Positions 41,574 to 49,146 of a DNA stretch of 49,146 bases are shown here, in pieces. Source of the DNA: Gammaproteobacteria bacterium (lineage in GTDB: Bacteria > Pseudomonadota > Gammaproteobacteria > Poriferisulfidales > Oxydemutatoraceae); assembly GCA_028817225.1 (NCBI GenBank), contig JAPPQC010000021.1, positions 1 to 49,146 on the forward strand, read 5' to 3'. The position numbers and the translations under genes are program-made. How positions within the stretch are numbered: the stretch's first letter is position 1; each line of letters starts with the position of its first letter. The notes below the pieces were generated by a model. That model was not told the DNA's origin and did not search any database. It saw only the letters and a program-made list of their open reading frames with translations.

Positions 41574-42034
41574 CCCGCCGCGCCCGCCGCCTGATGATGG
41601 CCGCCGCGGCGACGGCCACTGCCGCGCTGGCGGCGTTTTCCGGCGCCGCCGCCGACGGCCACCTGATGCCCCCCCTGCCCGAAGCCAAGGGCGAGCAGTG
41701 CGTCGAGCCGACCGAAGTCATGCGCCGGCGCCACGCGCAGTTCATCCTGCACCAGCGCGACGAAACGGTGCACCGCGGAATCCGCACGCAAAAACACCGC
41801 TTCGTCAACTGCATTGACTGCCATGTCCGGCCAAACGCCGCCGGCGCGTGGCCGCGCCACACCGACGACGGCCACTTCTGCAGCGTCTGCCACCGCTACG
41901 CGAGCGTGCAAATGGACTGCTTCCAATGCCACGCCGACCGACCGCCCGAAGCCTACGCCGCGGGCCGCCAGTCGGCGCGCAAGGCCCCGACCCGCCTCGG
42001 CATCAACGACCTGCACCTGGAGCGACTGCGCTGA
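41570..42034 (+). CDS. dsrJ: DsrMKJOP complex triheme cytochrome c DsrJ
   Basis: 154 residues, periplasmic. An N-terminal signal or anchor (RRARRLMMAAAATATAALAAF) is followed by three CxxCH haem-c sites: CIDCH, CSVCH and CFQCH, the DsrJ number. The start taken is a TTG at 41570 overlapping the dsrL stop (TTGA). The in-frame ATGs at codons 9 and 10 are an alternative, but would remove the basic residues of the signal peptide. Confidence 0.93.
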   Translation: MTRRARRLMMAAAATATAALAAFSGAAADGHLMPPLPEAKGEQCVEPTEVMRRRHAQFILHQRDETVHRGIRTQKHRFVNCIDCHVRPNAAGAWPRHTDDGHFCSVCHRYASVQMDCFQCHADRPPEAYAAGRQSARKAPTRLGINDLHLERLR

Positions 42035-42035
42035 C

Positions 42036-42785
42036 ATGCCAAACCCGCCACCGGACAAACAGCGCCGTGAATTCCTGAAAGCCGGCGCGCTGGCGGCGGG
42101 GCTGGCCGTCGCGCCCGGCGTCTTTCTGTACGGCGTCGGACGCGCCGGCGTGCGCGCCGCCGACGAGCCGGTGTCGGCGCGGGTGCGCTGGGGCATGCTG
42201 GTGGATGTCAACGCCTGCGCCGACGGCTGCACCGCGTGCGTCGAGGCGTGCGACGACGAGCACGGCCTGGCCGGATTTGACCGCCCCGAAACCGACGCCC
42301 AGTGGATACGCAAACTGACCGTGCGCGACCGCGTCAGCGGCCACGCCAAGTCATTCCCGGTCATGTGCCAGCATTGCGAACACCCGCCGTGCGTGGATGT
42401 CTGCCCGACCGGCGCCTCGTTCCGGCGCGCCGACGGCATCGTGCTGGTGGACAAGCACACCTGCATCGGCTGCCGCTACTGCATGATGGCGTGCCCGTAC
42501 AAGGCGCGCTCGTTCATCCACGAGGCGCTCGCCGACCAACTGCCGCACGCGCCGAGGGGCAAGGGCACCGTCGAGAGTTGCACCTTCTGCGTGCACAAGG
42601 TGGACCGCGGCGACGGAACCACCGCCTGCGCCGAGGCGTGCGAGCGCGAAGGCCACCGCGCGCTGGTGTTCGGCGACCTCAACGACCCCGGCAGCGAGAT
42701 TTCAAGGCGCCTCGCCGAGCACGGCGGCGCGCAGATACGCGCCGACCTCGGGCTTAACACCGGCGTGCGCTACCAGGGCCTGTGA
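42036..42785 (+). CDS. dsrO: DsrMKJOP complex periplasmic ferredoxin-like subunit DsrO
   Basis: 249 residues, start ATG 42036, one base after the dsrJ stop. A twin-arginine signal (RREFLKAGALAAG) directs the folded iron-sulfur protein to the periplasm. Cysteine groups for [4Fe-4S] clusters are CADGCTACVEAC, CQHCEHPPCVDVCP, CIGCRYCMMACP and CTFC...CAEAC. It passes electrons between DsrJ and DsrP. Confidence 0.95.
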   Translation: MPNPPPDKQRREFLKAGALAAGLAVAPGVFLYGVGRAGVRAADEPVSARVRWGMLVDVNACADGCTACVEACDDEHGLAGFDRPETDAQWIRKLTVRDRVSGHAKSFPVMCQHCEHPPCVDVCPTGASFRRADGIVLVDKHTCIGCRYCMMACPYKARSFIHEALADQLPHAPRGKGTVESCTFCVHKVDRGDGTTACAEACEREGHRALVFGDLNDPGSEISRRLAEHGGAQIRADLGLNTGVRYQGL

Positions 42786-44002
42786 CGATGCCGCCGTTTC
42801 GCCACCGCGCCCTCGACGCCGACAGCGCCGGCTACTTCGCGCTGCTGGCCGGCTTCGCGCTGTTCGCGCTGGCCGGCGCCGGCGCCGCCTGGTACATGGA
42901 GCACGAAGGCCATTATGTGACCGGCATGAACAACCAGATTGTGTGGGGCGTGCCGCATGTTTTCGCGATCTTCCTGATTGTCGCCGCCTCCGGCGCGCTC
43001 AATGTCGCTTCCATCGCGTCGGTGTTCGGCAAACTCGACTACAAACCGCTGGCGCGGCTGTCGGCCATCCTCGCCGTGGCGCTGCTGGTCGGCGGGCTTG
43101 CCATCCTGGTGCTCGACCTGGGCCGCCCCGACCGCCTGATTGTCGCGATGACCTACTACAACTTCAAGTCCATCTTCGCGTGGAACATCTTTCTCTACAT
43201 CGGCTTCATCTTTGTCGCCGCCGCCTATCTGTGGACGATGTTCGAGCGCCGGATGGGGCGCTGGAACCGCGGCGCCGGCATCGCGGCGCTGCTGTGGCGC
43301 CTGGTGCTGACGACCGGAACCGGCTCCATCTTCGGCTTTCTGGTCGCGCGCCAGGCCTACGACGCCGCGCTGATGGCGCCGATGTTCGTCGCCATGTCGT
43401 TCTCGTACGGCCTCGCCGTGTTCATCCTCGTGCTGATGGCGTCCAGCCGCCTCGCGCGACGCCCGCTCGGCGGCCTGATTCTGCACAAACTGAAAAACCT
43501 GCTCGGCGTGTTCGTCGCCGCGGTGCTGTATTTCGTCGTCGCCTTCAACCTGACCAATCTCTACGCCGCCGAACACCGCGGCGTCGAGGATTTCCTGCTG
43601 GCGAGCGGCGGCGTCTATCCGCTGCTGTTCTGGGCCGTGCAGGTCGGCGCCGGCGGCCTGCTGCCGCTGCTGCTGTTCTACGCGCCGCCGCTGGCGCGTT
43701 CGCGCGCCGCCGTCGCCGCCGGCTGCGCGCTGGTCGTCGTCGGCGCCTTCGCGCAGTTGTATGTCATCATCATCGGCGGCCAGGCCTACCCGCTGGTGCT
43801 GTTTCCGGGCATGGAGGAAGGCAGCGGTTTCTTCGACGGCGTTGTCGCCGGTTACACGCCGAGCCTGCCGGAACTGACGCTCGGCGTCGGCGGCGTCGCG
43901 CTGTCGCTGGCGCTGCTGATGTTCGCGCTGGCCGTCCTCGATTTCCTGCCCGAAGACCTGTCCGACCGCCATTTCAGCACCGCCGCCGCCGCGGCGGAAT
44001 GA
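42782..44002 (+). CDS. dsrP: DsrMKJOP complex NrfD-like membrane subunit DsrP
   Basis: 406 residues with about ten hydrophobic spans of the NrfD/PsrC type, including GVPHVFAIFLIVAASG near the start and LVLDLGRPDRLIVAM. It exchanges electrons with the quinone pool. The start is a GTG overlapping the dsrO stop (GTGA), or the ATG two codons later. Confidence 0.93.
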   Translation: MTMPPFRHRALDADSAGYFALLAGFALFALAGAGAAWYMEHEGHYVTGMNNQIVWGVPHVFAIFLIVAASGALNVASIASVFGKLDYKPLARLSAILAVALLVGGLAILVLDLGRPDRLIVAMTYYNFKSIFAWNIFLYIGFIFVAAAYLWTMFERRMGRWNRGAGIAALLWRLVLTTGTGSIFGFLVARQAYDAALMAPMFVAMSFSYGLAVFILVLMASSRLARRPLGGLILHKLKNLLGVFVAAVLYFVVAFNLTNLYAAEHRGVEDFLLASGGVYPLLFWAVQVGAGGLLPLLLFYAPPLARSRAAVAAGCALVVVGAFAQLYVIIIGGQAYPLVLFPGMEEGSGFFDGVVAGYTPSLPELTLGVGGVALSLALLMFALAVLDFLPEDLSDRHFSTAAAAAE

Positions 44003-44017
44003 CGGCGGCGCGGCCCG

Positions 44018-45526
44018 ATGGCGCGGTGGCTGGTCAGCGCGGCGCACAAGTCGTCCGGCAAGACGGTTGTCGCCGCCGGCCTGTGCGCGGCGCTGAAAGC
44101 GCGCGGCATGGAAGTGCGCGCGTTCAAGAAAGGCCCCGACTACATTGACCCGCAGTGGCTGGCGCATGCCTGCGCCCGGCCCTGCTACAACCTCGACTTC
44201 AACACGCAGTCGCACGCCGGGATCATCGCGACGGTCGCCGCACACGCGGCGCCGCCCGGCGGCTGCACGCTGGTCGAGGGCAACAAGGGGCTGTACGACG
44301 GCGTCGCCGCCGACGGCGCCGACAGCAACGCGGCGCTCGCCAGATTGCTCGGCCTGCCGGTGGTGCTGGTCGTGGACTGCGACGGCATGACGCGCGGCAT
44401 CGCGCCGCTGCTGCAAGGCTACCGCGCGTTCGACCCGCAAGTCGCGCTGGCCGGCGTGATTCTGAACAAGGTCGGCGGCGAACGCCACCGCGCCAAACTG
44501 ACCGCCGCAGTCGAGGCATACACCGACCTGCCGGTGCTGGGCGCGGTGATGCGCGACGCGCGCCTGACGCTGCCGGAAAGACACCTGGGCCTGGTGCCGT
44601 CCGCCGAAACGAACGGCGCGGCGCGGCGCATCAACGATTTGCGCGACGCCGTCGCCGCGCAGGTGGATCTGGAGCACCTGCTGCGCGCCGTTGACGACGC
44701 CGCTTCAACAGCGTCCGGCGACGGCGGCACATTGCCGGTACCCGGCGCCGCTTTAACAGCGTCTGGCAACGATGACCCGCCGGCGTCCGGCGTCGCTTCC
44801 ACGGTATCCGGTGATGGCAGGCCGCTGCAAGCATCCGGCGCCGCTTCTGCGGTATCCGGCGACAACGGCGGCCCGCTGCGTCTCGGCGTTTTCAGGGACC
44901 GCGCGTTCTCTTTCTATTACCCCGACGACCTCGAAGACCTTGAACGCTGCGGCGCCGAACTGGTGTTTGTCAACAGCCTGCATGACACGCGCCTGCCGCC
45001 GGTGGACGGCCTGTTCATCGGCGGCGGCTTTCCCGAAACGCAGGCCGCGGCGCTTGAAGCCAACGCCGCGCTGCGCGGCGAGGTCGCGCGCGCAATCAAC
45101 GGCGGCCTGCCGGCCTACGCCGAATGCGGCGGCCTGATGTATCTGTCGCGCGCCATCACCTGGCGCGAACACCGCCGTGAAATGTGCGGCGTCATCGCCG
45201 CCGACACGCTGATGTGCGAACGCCCGCAGGGCCGCGGCCATGTCGAGTTCAGCGAAACCGCGCACATGCCGTGGCCCGCCATCGGGGGCGAGGCAAAGAC
45301 GCGCCGCGCCCACGAATTCCACTACTCGCGCCTGGTCAACGCCGCCGCCTTCAACACCGCCTACGCGGTGTCACGCGGCGACGGCCTCGGCGAAGGCCGC
45401 GACGGCATCGTCCACAAAAACCTGCTGGCAAGTTACCTGCACCGCCGCGCCACCGCCGACAACCGCTGGACACAACGCTTCACCGGATTCGTCCGCGCCC
45501 GCAAGAACGCCGGAGAAGCGCGGTAA
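44018..45526 (+). CDS. dsrN: DsrN, cobyrinic acid a,c-diamide synthase-like (siroheme amidation)
   Basis: 502 residues. The N-terminal ATP-binding dethiobiotin-synthetase-like domain has AHKSSGKTVVAAGL (9-22) and KKGPDYIDP. The C-terminal class I glutamine amidotransferase-like domain has FIGGGFPETQA and the nucleophile region AECGGLMYLS (C near 371). It converts siroheme to the amidated form found in DsrAB. Between the two domains, residues about 232-279 are a Ser/Gly/Ala-rich block from a 45-48-bp tandem repeat. It is the last dsr gene here; dsrR and dsrS, which follow it in some organisms, are not present. Confidence 0.93.
   Translation: MARWLVSAAHKSSGKTVVAAGLCAALKARGMEVRAFKKGPDYIDPQWLAHACARPCYNLDFNTQSHAGIIATVAAHAAPPGGCTLVEGNKGLYDGVAADGADSNAALARLLGLPVVLVVDCDGMTRGIAPLLQGYRAFDPQVALAGVILNKVGGERHRAKLTAAVEAYTDLPVLGAVMRDARLTLPERHLGLVPSAETNGAARRINDLRDAVAAQVDLEHLLRAVDDAASTASGDGGTLPVPGAALTASGNDDPPASGVASTVSGDGRPLQASGAASAVSGDNGGPLRLGVFRDRAFSFYYPDDLEDLERCGAELVFVNSLHDTRLPPVDGLFIGGGFPETQAAALEANAALRGEVARAINGGLPAYAECGGLMYLSRAITWREHRREMCGVIAADTLMCERPQGRGHVEFSETAHMPWPAIGGEAKTRRAHEFHYSRLVNAAAFNTAYAVSRGDGLGEGRDGIVHKNLLASYLHRRATADNRWTQRFTGFVRARKNAGEAR
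44711..44851 (+). repeat. Three 45-48-bp tandem repeats in the dsrN interdomain linker
   Basis: Units at 44711-44758 (48), 44759-44803 (45) and 44804-44851 (48), with a partial fourth beginning at 44852. Each starts GCGTCCGG/GTATCCGG and ends in a GGCGCCGCTT-like block. They encode about 16 residues each (TASGDGG..., TASGNDD..., TVSGDGR...). Confidence 0.85.
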
Positions 45527-45617
45527 AACAGCCGCCGCGCGCATTGCCGAAGCGCCGCGCCGGCGGCTGGCGACGGCACAGCGCGCCGCCCGGCGGCGGG
45601 TGCGGCGGCGCACCGGG

Positions 45618-46613
45618 TCATTGGATTTTTCCGCCACCGTCATCCCGCGACAGCCCGCGCAGCAGGCCGGCGACCGGCGTTCTCGGCACCATCTGCACAT
45701 CGTAGTTGATGAAGGCGAGCAGGAACTGGCTGCCGAGAATAATCGAAAGCACCGACAGCATGATGGTGCCGACCGGCGTCGTCAGCATGGCCTCGGCGGA
45801 CTCCATCCACTTCACGGCGCCGAAAGACAGGCCGAAAATCAGCAGCGCGCTTCCGAGCACCAGTTCTATCGAGGCGAGGTTGAAGTCCCTCAAAAAATAA
45901 TTGTAGGCGATTCTCTTGAACAGGTTGCGCAGGTGCTTGAACAGGAAGAGCGGCGCCTCGCGGATGGCGCGGATGCCGCTGACCTCGCCGTCGTAGCGGC
46001 TGTGCATCGGCACATCCTCGACCACGGCGCGCAGCAGGCCGAGCCGGAAAAGCAGGTCGCTCTCGAAGAAATAGCCGCGGTCTATCTTGGCGCCCGGCAG
46101 CGCGCGGAAGACATTCGCGTTGAGCGCCAGGTAGCCGTTGTTGGGGTCGAAGATGTTCCAGTAGCCGGTGGACAGTTTCGCGAAAAAAGAGAACATCGCG
46201 TTTCCAAGCAACCGCGGCCACGGCATGTCTTTCAGCCCCTCGAGGTCGTGGAAGCGGTTGCCCTTGGCGTAGTCGGCGCGCCCTTCCGCCACCGGCGCCG
46301 TGAACAGCGGCAGCAGGCGCGGGTCCATCTGGCCGTCGCCGTCGATCTTGACGAGAATGTCGGCGCCGTCTTCGGCGGCGTGCGCGAAGCCGCGCAGCGT
46401 CGCGCCGCCGACGCCGAGGTTCTCGTCGTTGAACAGCACCTGAACCCGCGCATCCTTCACCTGCGCGGCGACCTGCTCGCCGCTGCGCTCGGGGCAGGCG
46501 TCATCCACGACGACGATGCGGTCGCACGACGGCGGGATGCGCTCGATGACCGACACGATGCGCTCCCTGACCCGGTGGCACGGAATGACGACGGCGACGC
46601 GCGGCTGCTTCAT
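45618..46613 (-). CDS. Family 2 glycosyltransferase (dolichyl/polyprenyl-phosphate sugar synthase-like)
   Basis: 331 residues. The GT-A nucleotide-sugar fold is clear: VAVVIPCHRVRE at the start, IVVVDDACPERSG, NDENLGVGGATLRGF and the metal motif VKIDGDGQMDP. Two hydrophobic spans at the C-terminus (LVLGSALLIFGLSFG and GTIMLSVLSIILGSQFLLAF) anchor it, as in polyprenyl-phosphate mannose or glucose synthases. The ATG at 46613 overlaps the stop of the upstream membrane protein (ATGA); the longer frame to 47471 only reads through that gene. Together with its neighbours it probably works on surface glycans or glycoproteins. Confidence 0.88.
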   Translation of the reverse strand: MKQPRVAVVIPCHRVRERIVSVIERIPPSCDRIVVVDDACPERSGEQVAAQVKDARVQVLFNDENLGVGGATLRGFAHAAEDGADILVKIDGDGQMDPRLLPLFTAPVAEGRADYAKGNRFHDLEGLKDMPWPRLLGNAMFSFFAKLSTGYWNIFDPNNGYLALNANVFRALPGAKIDRGYFFESDLLFRLGLLRAVVEDVPMHSRYDGEVSGIRAIREAPLFLFKHLRNLFKRIAYNYFLRDFNLASIELVLGSALLIFGLSFGAVKWMESAEAMLTTPVGTIMLSVLSIILGSQFLLAFINYDVQMVPRTPVAGLLRGLSRDDGGGKIQ

Positions 46614-47968
46614 CGCCCTGCCGCCGCCGGGCGCGACATGATTTCCAGCACCTGCCGCGCAAAAATGCAGTAAACCGGCAGCATGATGCCGCTGACCTGA
46701 AGAAAGAACCGGCTCACATTCGTTCCTATCAAGGTGAATTGTACGTTGCCGGTGAAATTGGAGAAATAAAACAGGGCAAACACCACCGCCAGCATGTAGA
46801 TGACCAGCGCCCTGGCGCTCATCTCCACCCGGCCAATCAGCGCGAACAGCGCCATCGGCACGAACAGCCACCAGAACACATTGAAACTTCCGTAACTGAA
46901 CAGCGCGGAAAAGAAATGAAAGAAAGAATCGGAGTTGTAGCGTTTTTCGAACAACCACGCCACTCTCCCGCTGGCGTACTGGCCGATGAAATCGGCGGTC
47001 AGCCAGTACAGCAGATAAACGACCGCGGCGGCGGCCAGTTGAAACAGCAGAATTTTCCTCCACGGGTACTGGCCGCGCGCGTACAGCCAGTAACTTGCGC
47101 CCATCACCGACAGCACCACAAGCCACATCCTGCCCTCCATCTTGGACAAGGCGCCGCACACCAGGCAGGCGCCCGCGACCACCAGCCAGAAGCGCGCGGT
47201 TTTGCCCTTGTCCAGATAAAAAAAGCAGAGAACACCGGCCACGGCGATGAAAAAACACGCCACCAGCAAATCGTTGAAGCCGGGCCGCAGCGCATGATGG
47301 ACCACCAGCGGCAGCGACGCGAACAACCAGGCGCACGCCAGCGAGGCCGTGGTGTGGCGCGTCAGCCGGTAGCAGGCGGCGGCGGCGATGGCAATGAACG
47401 AAAGCCATGCGAACAGCCACGGCACCGCAATCATGCTGTCGTACCAGCGGTCGAGCGGCATTCTCGCCCACGCCGCGAGTATCGGCGGGCCGAGCGGGGA
47501 TGCCGTGCCGCCGCCCGGAAACACGGTGCCTTCGCCGAGTCTCTTGGCGAGCGAAACATAGCCGGCGGGATTCGTCGCATCCGAATCAATCACCGGGTAA
47601 TTCAGCGCGGCGTAAACCACCGCCGCGCATTTGGCGGCCAGCAGCGCGAACAGCACCCAGTCGCGCGGCTTGATGACCGGCATGGCAACGGCGGGCAACG
47701 GCGGCGCCCGCAGGTACAGCACCGCGCCCGCCGCCACCAGCAGCAGCATGACGGCGATGGCGGCGTAGTTCCAGTGCGTGCTCCACCACCCCGCCAAGAC
47801 AAACAGGTAACCGACCGCGTACAGCACGACAACGCCCGTCGGCCACGCATATGGCAGGCAGGGCAGCCAGCGCAGGCGCCGCCCGGGCGCCGCCAGTTGC
47901 ATCAGCGCGAGGCCGCTCGCCGCCAGCAGCAAGTGGCTCAGCAGAACAACCAGAAAAACCCCGGTCAA
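46610..47968 (-). CDS. Polytopic membrane protein, possible GT-C-type glycosyltransferase
   Basis: 452 residues with about ten or more hydrophobic spans. A loop after the third or fourth span, NYPVIDSDATNPAGYVSLAKRL, has acidic residues of the kind found in the first loop of GT-C enzymes using polyprenyl-phosphate sugars, and GFNDLLVACFF and SKMEGRMWLV resemble that class. The start is a TTG at 47968 overlapping the upstream stop (TTGA); no nearby ATG gives a better start. Pairing with a GT2 polyprenyl-phosphate sugar synthase supports the idea, but the family is not proven. Confidence 0.6.
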   Translation of the reverse strand: MTGVFLVVLLSHLLLAASGLALMQLAAPGRRLRWLPCLPYAWPTGVVVLYAVGYLFVLAGWWSTHWNYAAIAVMLLLVAAGAVLYLRAPPLPAVAMPVIKPRDWVLFALLAAKCAAVVYAALNYPVIDSDATNPAGYVSLAKRLGEGTVFPGGGTASPLGPPILAAWARMPLDRWYDSMIAVPWLFAWLSFIAIAAAACYRLTRHTTASLACAWLFASLPLVVHHALRPGFNDLLVACFFIAVAGVLCFFYLDKGKTARFWLVVAGACLVCGALSKMEGRMWLVVLSVMGASYWLYARGQYPWRKILLFQLAAAAVVYLLYWLTADFIGQYASGRVAWLFEKRYNSDSFFHFFSALFSYGSFNVFWWLFVPMALFALIGRVEMSARALVIYMLAVVFALFYFSNFTGNVQFTLIGTNVSRFFLQVSGIMLPVYCIFARQVLEIMSRPAAAGR

Positions 47969-49146
47969 CGGACCACCTTCAGCAGGCGCGCGCCGGGCGA
48001 TGATTGATACAGCGTCTCAACCCTGTATTTCTTGTCGCTGCCCTCGACCGAAACCGTCTCCCCGTCGGCCTCGACGACCAAACCCTCGGGATAGTAGTAA
48101 AACAGGTATTCAATGTCGTCGCTAATCCATTTGCCGCCGGTTCTCGTATCCCACCACGAGCCGACCACGGCGTAGTACTCATGGTCGCGGTACAAAAACA
48201 CCAGCCAGTTCGACTCGCCCGGAAAAAACCGCTTGCGCGGCCACGGAAAAGCCACCTTGGCGCCCGGCGGCGCGTGTTCGCGCAGGGCGCGGTCGAGTTG
48301 CGCGAACTCCTCGTCAAAGCGCGAGGCATATTCATCGTAGCGGTCGGCGTGCCACGCCGAAACTTCATGGGCGAGGCGCGCATGCGCGAACAGACTGCCC
48401 ATGAACGGAATATCCAGCGCAAGATACGCCGCCGACGCGACGCAGCAGAACACAACCGCGCTGCGCCGGGTGCGCGCCAGCGCCAGCGCCAGGCCGGACA
48501 GCAGCACCAGCACGCCGAGCGCGACCACCAGCGAAAACCCGAGAACCCTGCTGTGCGCCCTGAAGTTGATTGAATAGGTGGTGATCGGCTCAATGGCCGT
48601 GTATTCGCGCCACGCGGTCGCGAGCAGGTCCGGCAGCGGCAGGGTCATCTCCAGCGACACGCTGCGCAAGGTCATGCTGTCCGCCGCAATCAGGTTCAGG
48701 CCCGAAATGCCGGCGCCGATGTCCCACGAAATCTTGCCCTGCCAGCGCGCCTCGCCATGGGTGTTGATGATGATCTCGTCGGCGTGCGCCGGAATCTCCG
48801 CCCGCGCCACCTGCTGCGAAATGCCCCTGGTTTGCCAGACCAGCATGATGGTTCTGTCGCGCGCCTGTGGTTCGACGGCAATGCGAACATAGGGGTAATC
48901 CTGCCAGGTGACGACGGCGAGGCGGTTGCGCGCATCCTGGCCGGGGCCGGAGACGACGCCGTAGGCGCCCGCCGCCTTCTCCTCGTCAATCTCGACGGAC
49001 AGACTGTCATCGTTCCATTCCCAGCGCACGGCCTGCGGATGACTGGCCTGCAAGTTCCAGTCGTCCGCCGCGGCGCGGGAAAACGGATAGACCACCGGCG
49101 TCTGCGTGCGCTGGAACAGCGTGTAAACAAGGGCCGCCACGACGGC
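47965..49146 (-). CDS. Membrane protein with a large extracytoplasmic part (5' end beyond window)
   Basis: The frame is open to the right edge. A GTG at 49140 could start it, but the preceding codons (Ala-Val) continue a hydrophobic segment, so the gene is probably cut. Order: a membrane span (AALVYTLF), an outer domain rich in beta-type sequence (DDSLSVEIDEEKA, IMLVWQTRG), then spans at about residues 203-225 and 230-250, and a C-terminal domain with WPRKRFFPGESNWLVFLYRDHEYYAV. No family is recognised. It overlaps the next gene by TTGA and forms one unit with the two sugar-transfer genes. Confidence 0.65.
   Translation of the reverse strand, partial: AVVAALVYTLFQRTQTPVVYPFSRAAADDWNLQASHPQAVRWEWNDDSLSVEIDEEKAAGAYGVVSGPGQDARNRLAVVTWQDYPYVRIAVEPQARDRTIMLVWQTRGISQQVARAEIPAHADEIIINTHGEARWQGKISWDIGAGISGLNLIAADSMTLRSVSLEMTLPLPDLLATAWREYTAIEPITTYSINFRAHSRVLGFSLVVALGVLVLLSGLALALARTRRSAVVFCCVASAAYLALDIPFMGSLFAHARLAHEVSAWHADRYDEYASRFDEEFAQLDRALREHAPPGAKVAFPWPRKRFFPGESNWLVFLYRDHEYYAVVGSWWDTRTGGKWISDDIEYLFYYYPEGLVVEADGETVSVEGSDKKYRVETLYQSSPGARLLKVVR

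Noticed and set aside
46614..47471. N-terminal extension of the GT2 glycosyltransferase frame
   Set aside because: The extension reads through the upstream membrane-protein gene in another frame. The GT2 fold begins at the ATG at 46613, which overlaps that gene's stop.

Overview
The window is a strongly GC-rich chromosome segment from a sulfur-oxidizing gammaproteobacterium. Two gene orders point there: a complete oxidative (reverse) dissimilatory sulfite reductase cluster in the order dsrA-B-E-F-H-C-M-K-L-J-O-P-N, with dsrEFH and dsrL and no dsrD, and gammaproteobacterial housekeeping runs (hslV-hslU-DUF971-ubiE-ubiJ-ubiB and dapF-DUF484-xerC). A host-associated or surface-attached life is only an inference, from the giant surface protein. 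No rRNA, tRNA, CRISPR array or insertion sequence was seen.

Layout. (1) 1-14801, minus: one open frame of more than 4,900 codons running off the left edge, a secreted PKD/Calx-beta repeat protein. (2) 15036-15697, minus: five tiny overlapping genes for hydrophobic peptides. Four of them are tandem copies of one 34-57 residue single-span membrane peptide, each joined to the next by an ATGA stop/start overlap. (3) 15810-23693, minus: hslV, hslU, a DUF971 protein, ubiE, ubiJ, ubiB and uvrD (protein quality control, ubiquinone synthesis, DNA repair). (4) 23982-24874, minus: the truncated remains of a DUF488 gene and an AlbA_2/HATPase_c_4 gene. (5) 24946-28318, plus: a visibly AT-richer island with a membrane-anchored pentapeptide-repeat protein and a two-gene unit of an ABC-type AAA ATPase and a small protein with a D-E-x-K nuclease-like pattern. 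It looks like an acquired defence system. (6) 28363-31089, minus: dapF, DUF484 and xerC. (7) 31157-33036, minus: a Cas6/Cmx6-like protein with no CRISPR nearby, a 57-residue protein and a TauD-like dioxygenase. (8) 33291-45526, plus: the dsr operon with a good sigma70 promoter and a probable second promoter before dsrC. (9) 45618-49146, minus: a GT2 glycosyltransferase and two large membrane proteins, the last cut by the right edge.

The dsr products work as one pathway. DsrEFH pass sulfur to DsrC, DsrAB with siroheme (amidated through DsrN) oxidizes it to sulfite, DsrL supplies the flavin/iron-sulfur redox link, and the DsrMKJOP membrane complex exchanges electrons between DsrC, quinone and periplasmic haem.

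Two signals stand out. The first is the tandem array of tiny membrane peptides at 15.0-15.7 kb. The second is a window-wide habit of in-frame tandem-repeat or low-complexity inserts in the linkers and tails of otherwise conserved proteins (XerC, HslU, UvrD, DsrN, UbiJ and the signal peptide of the giant protein).
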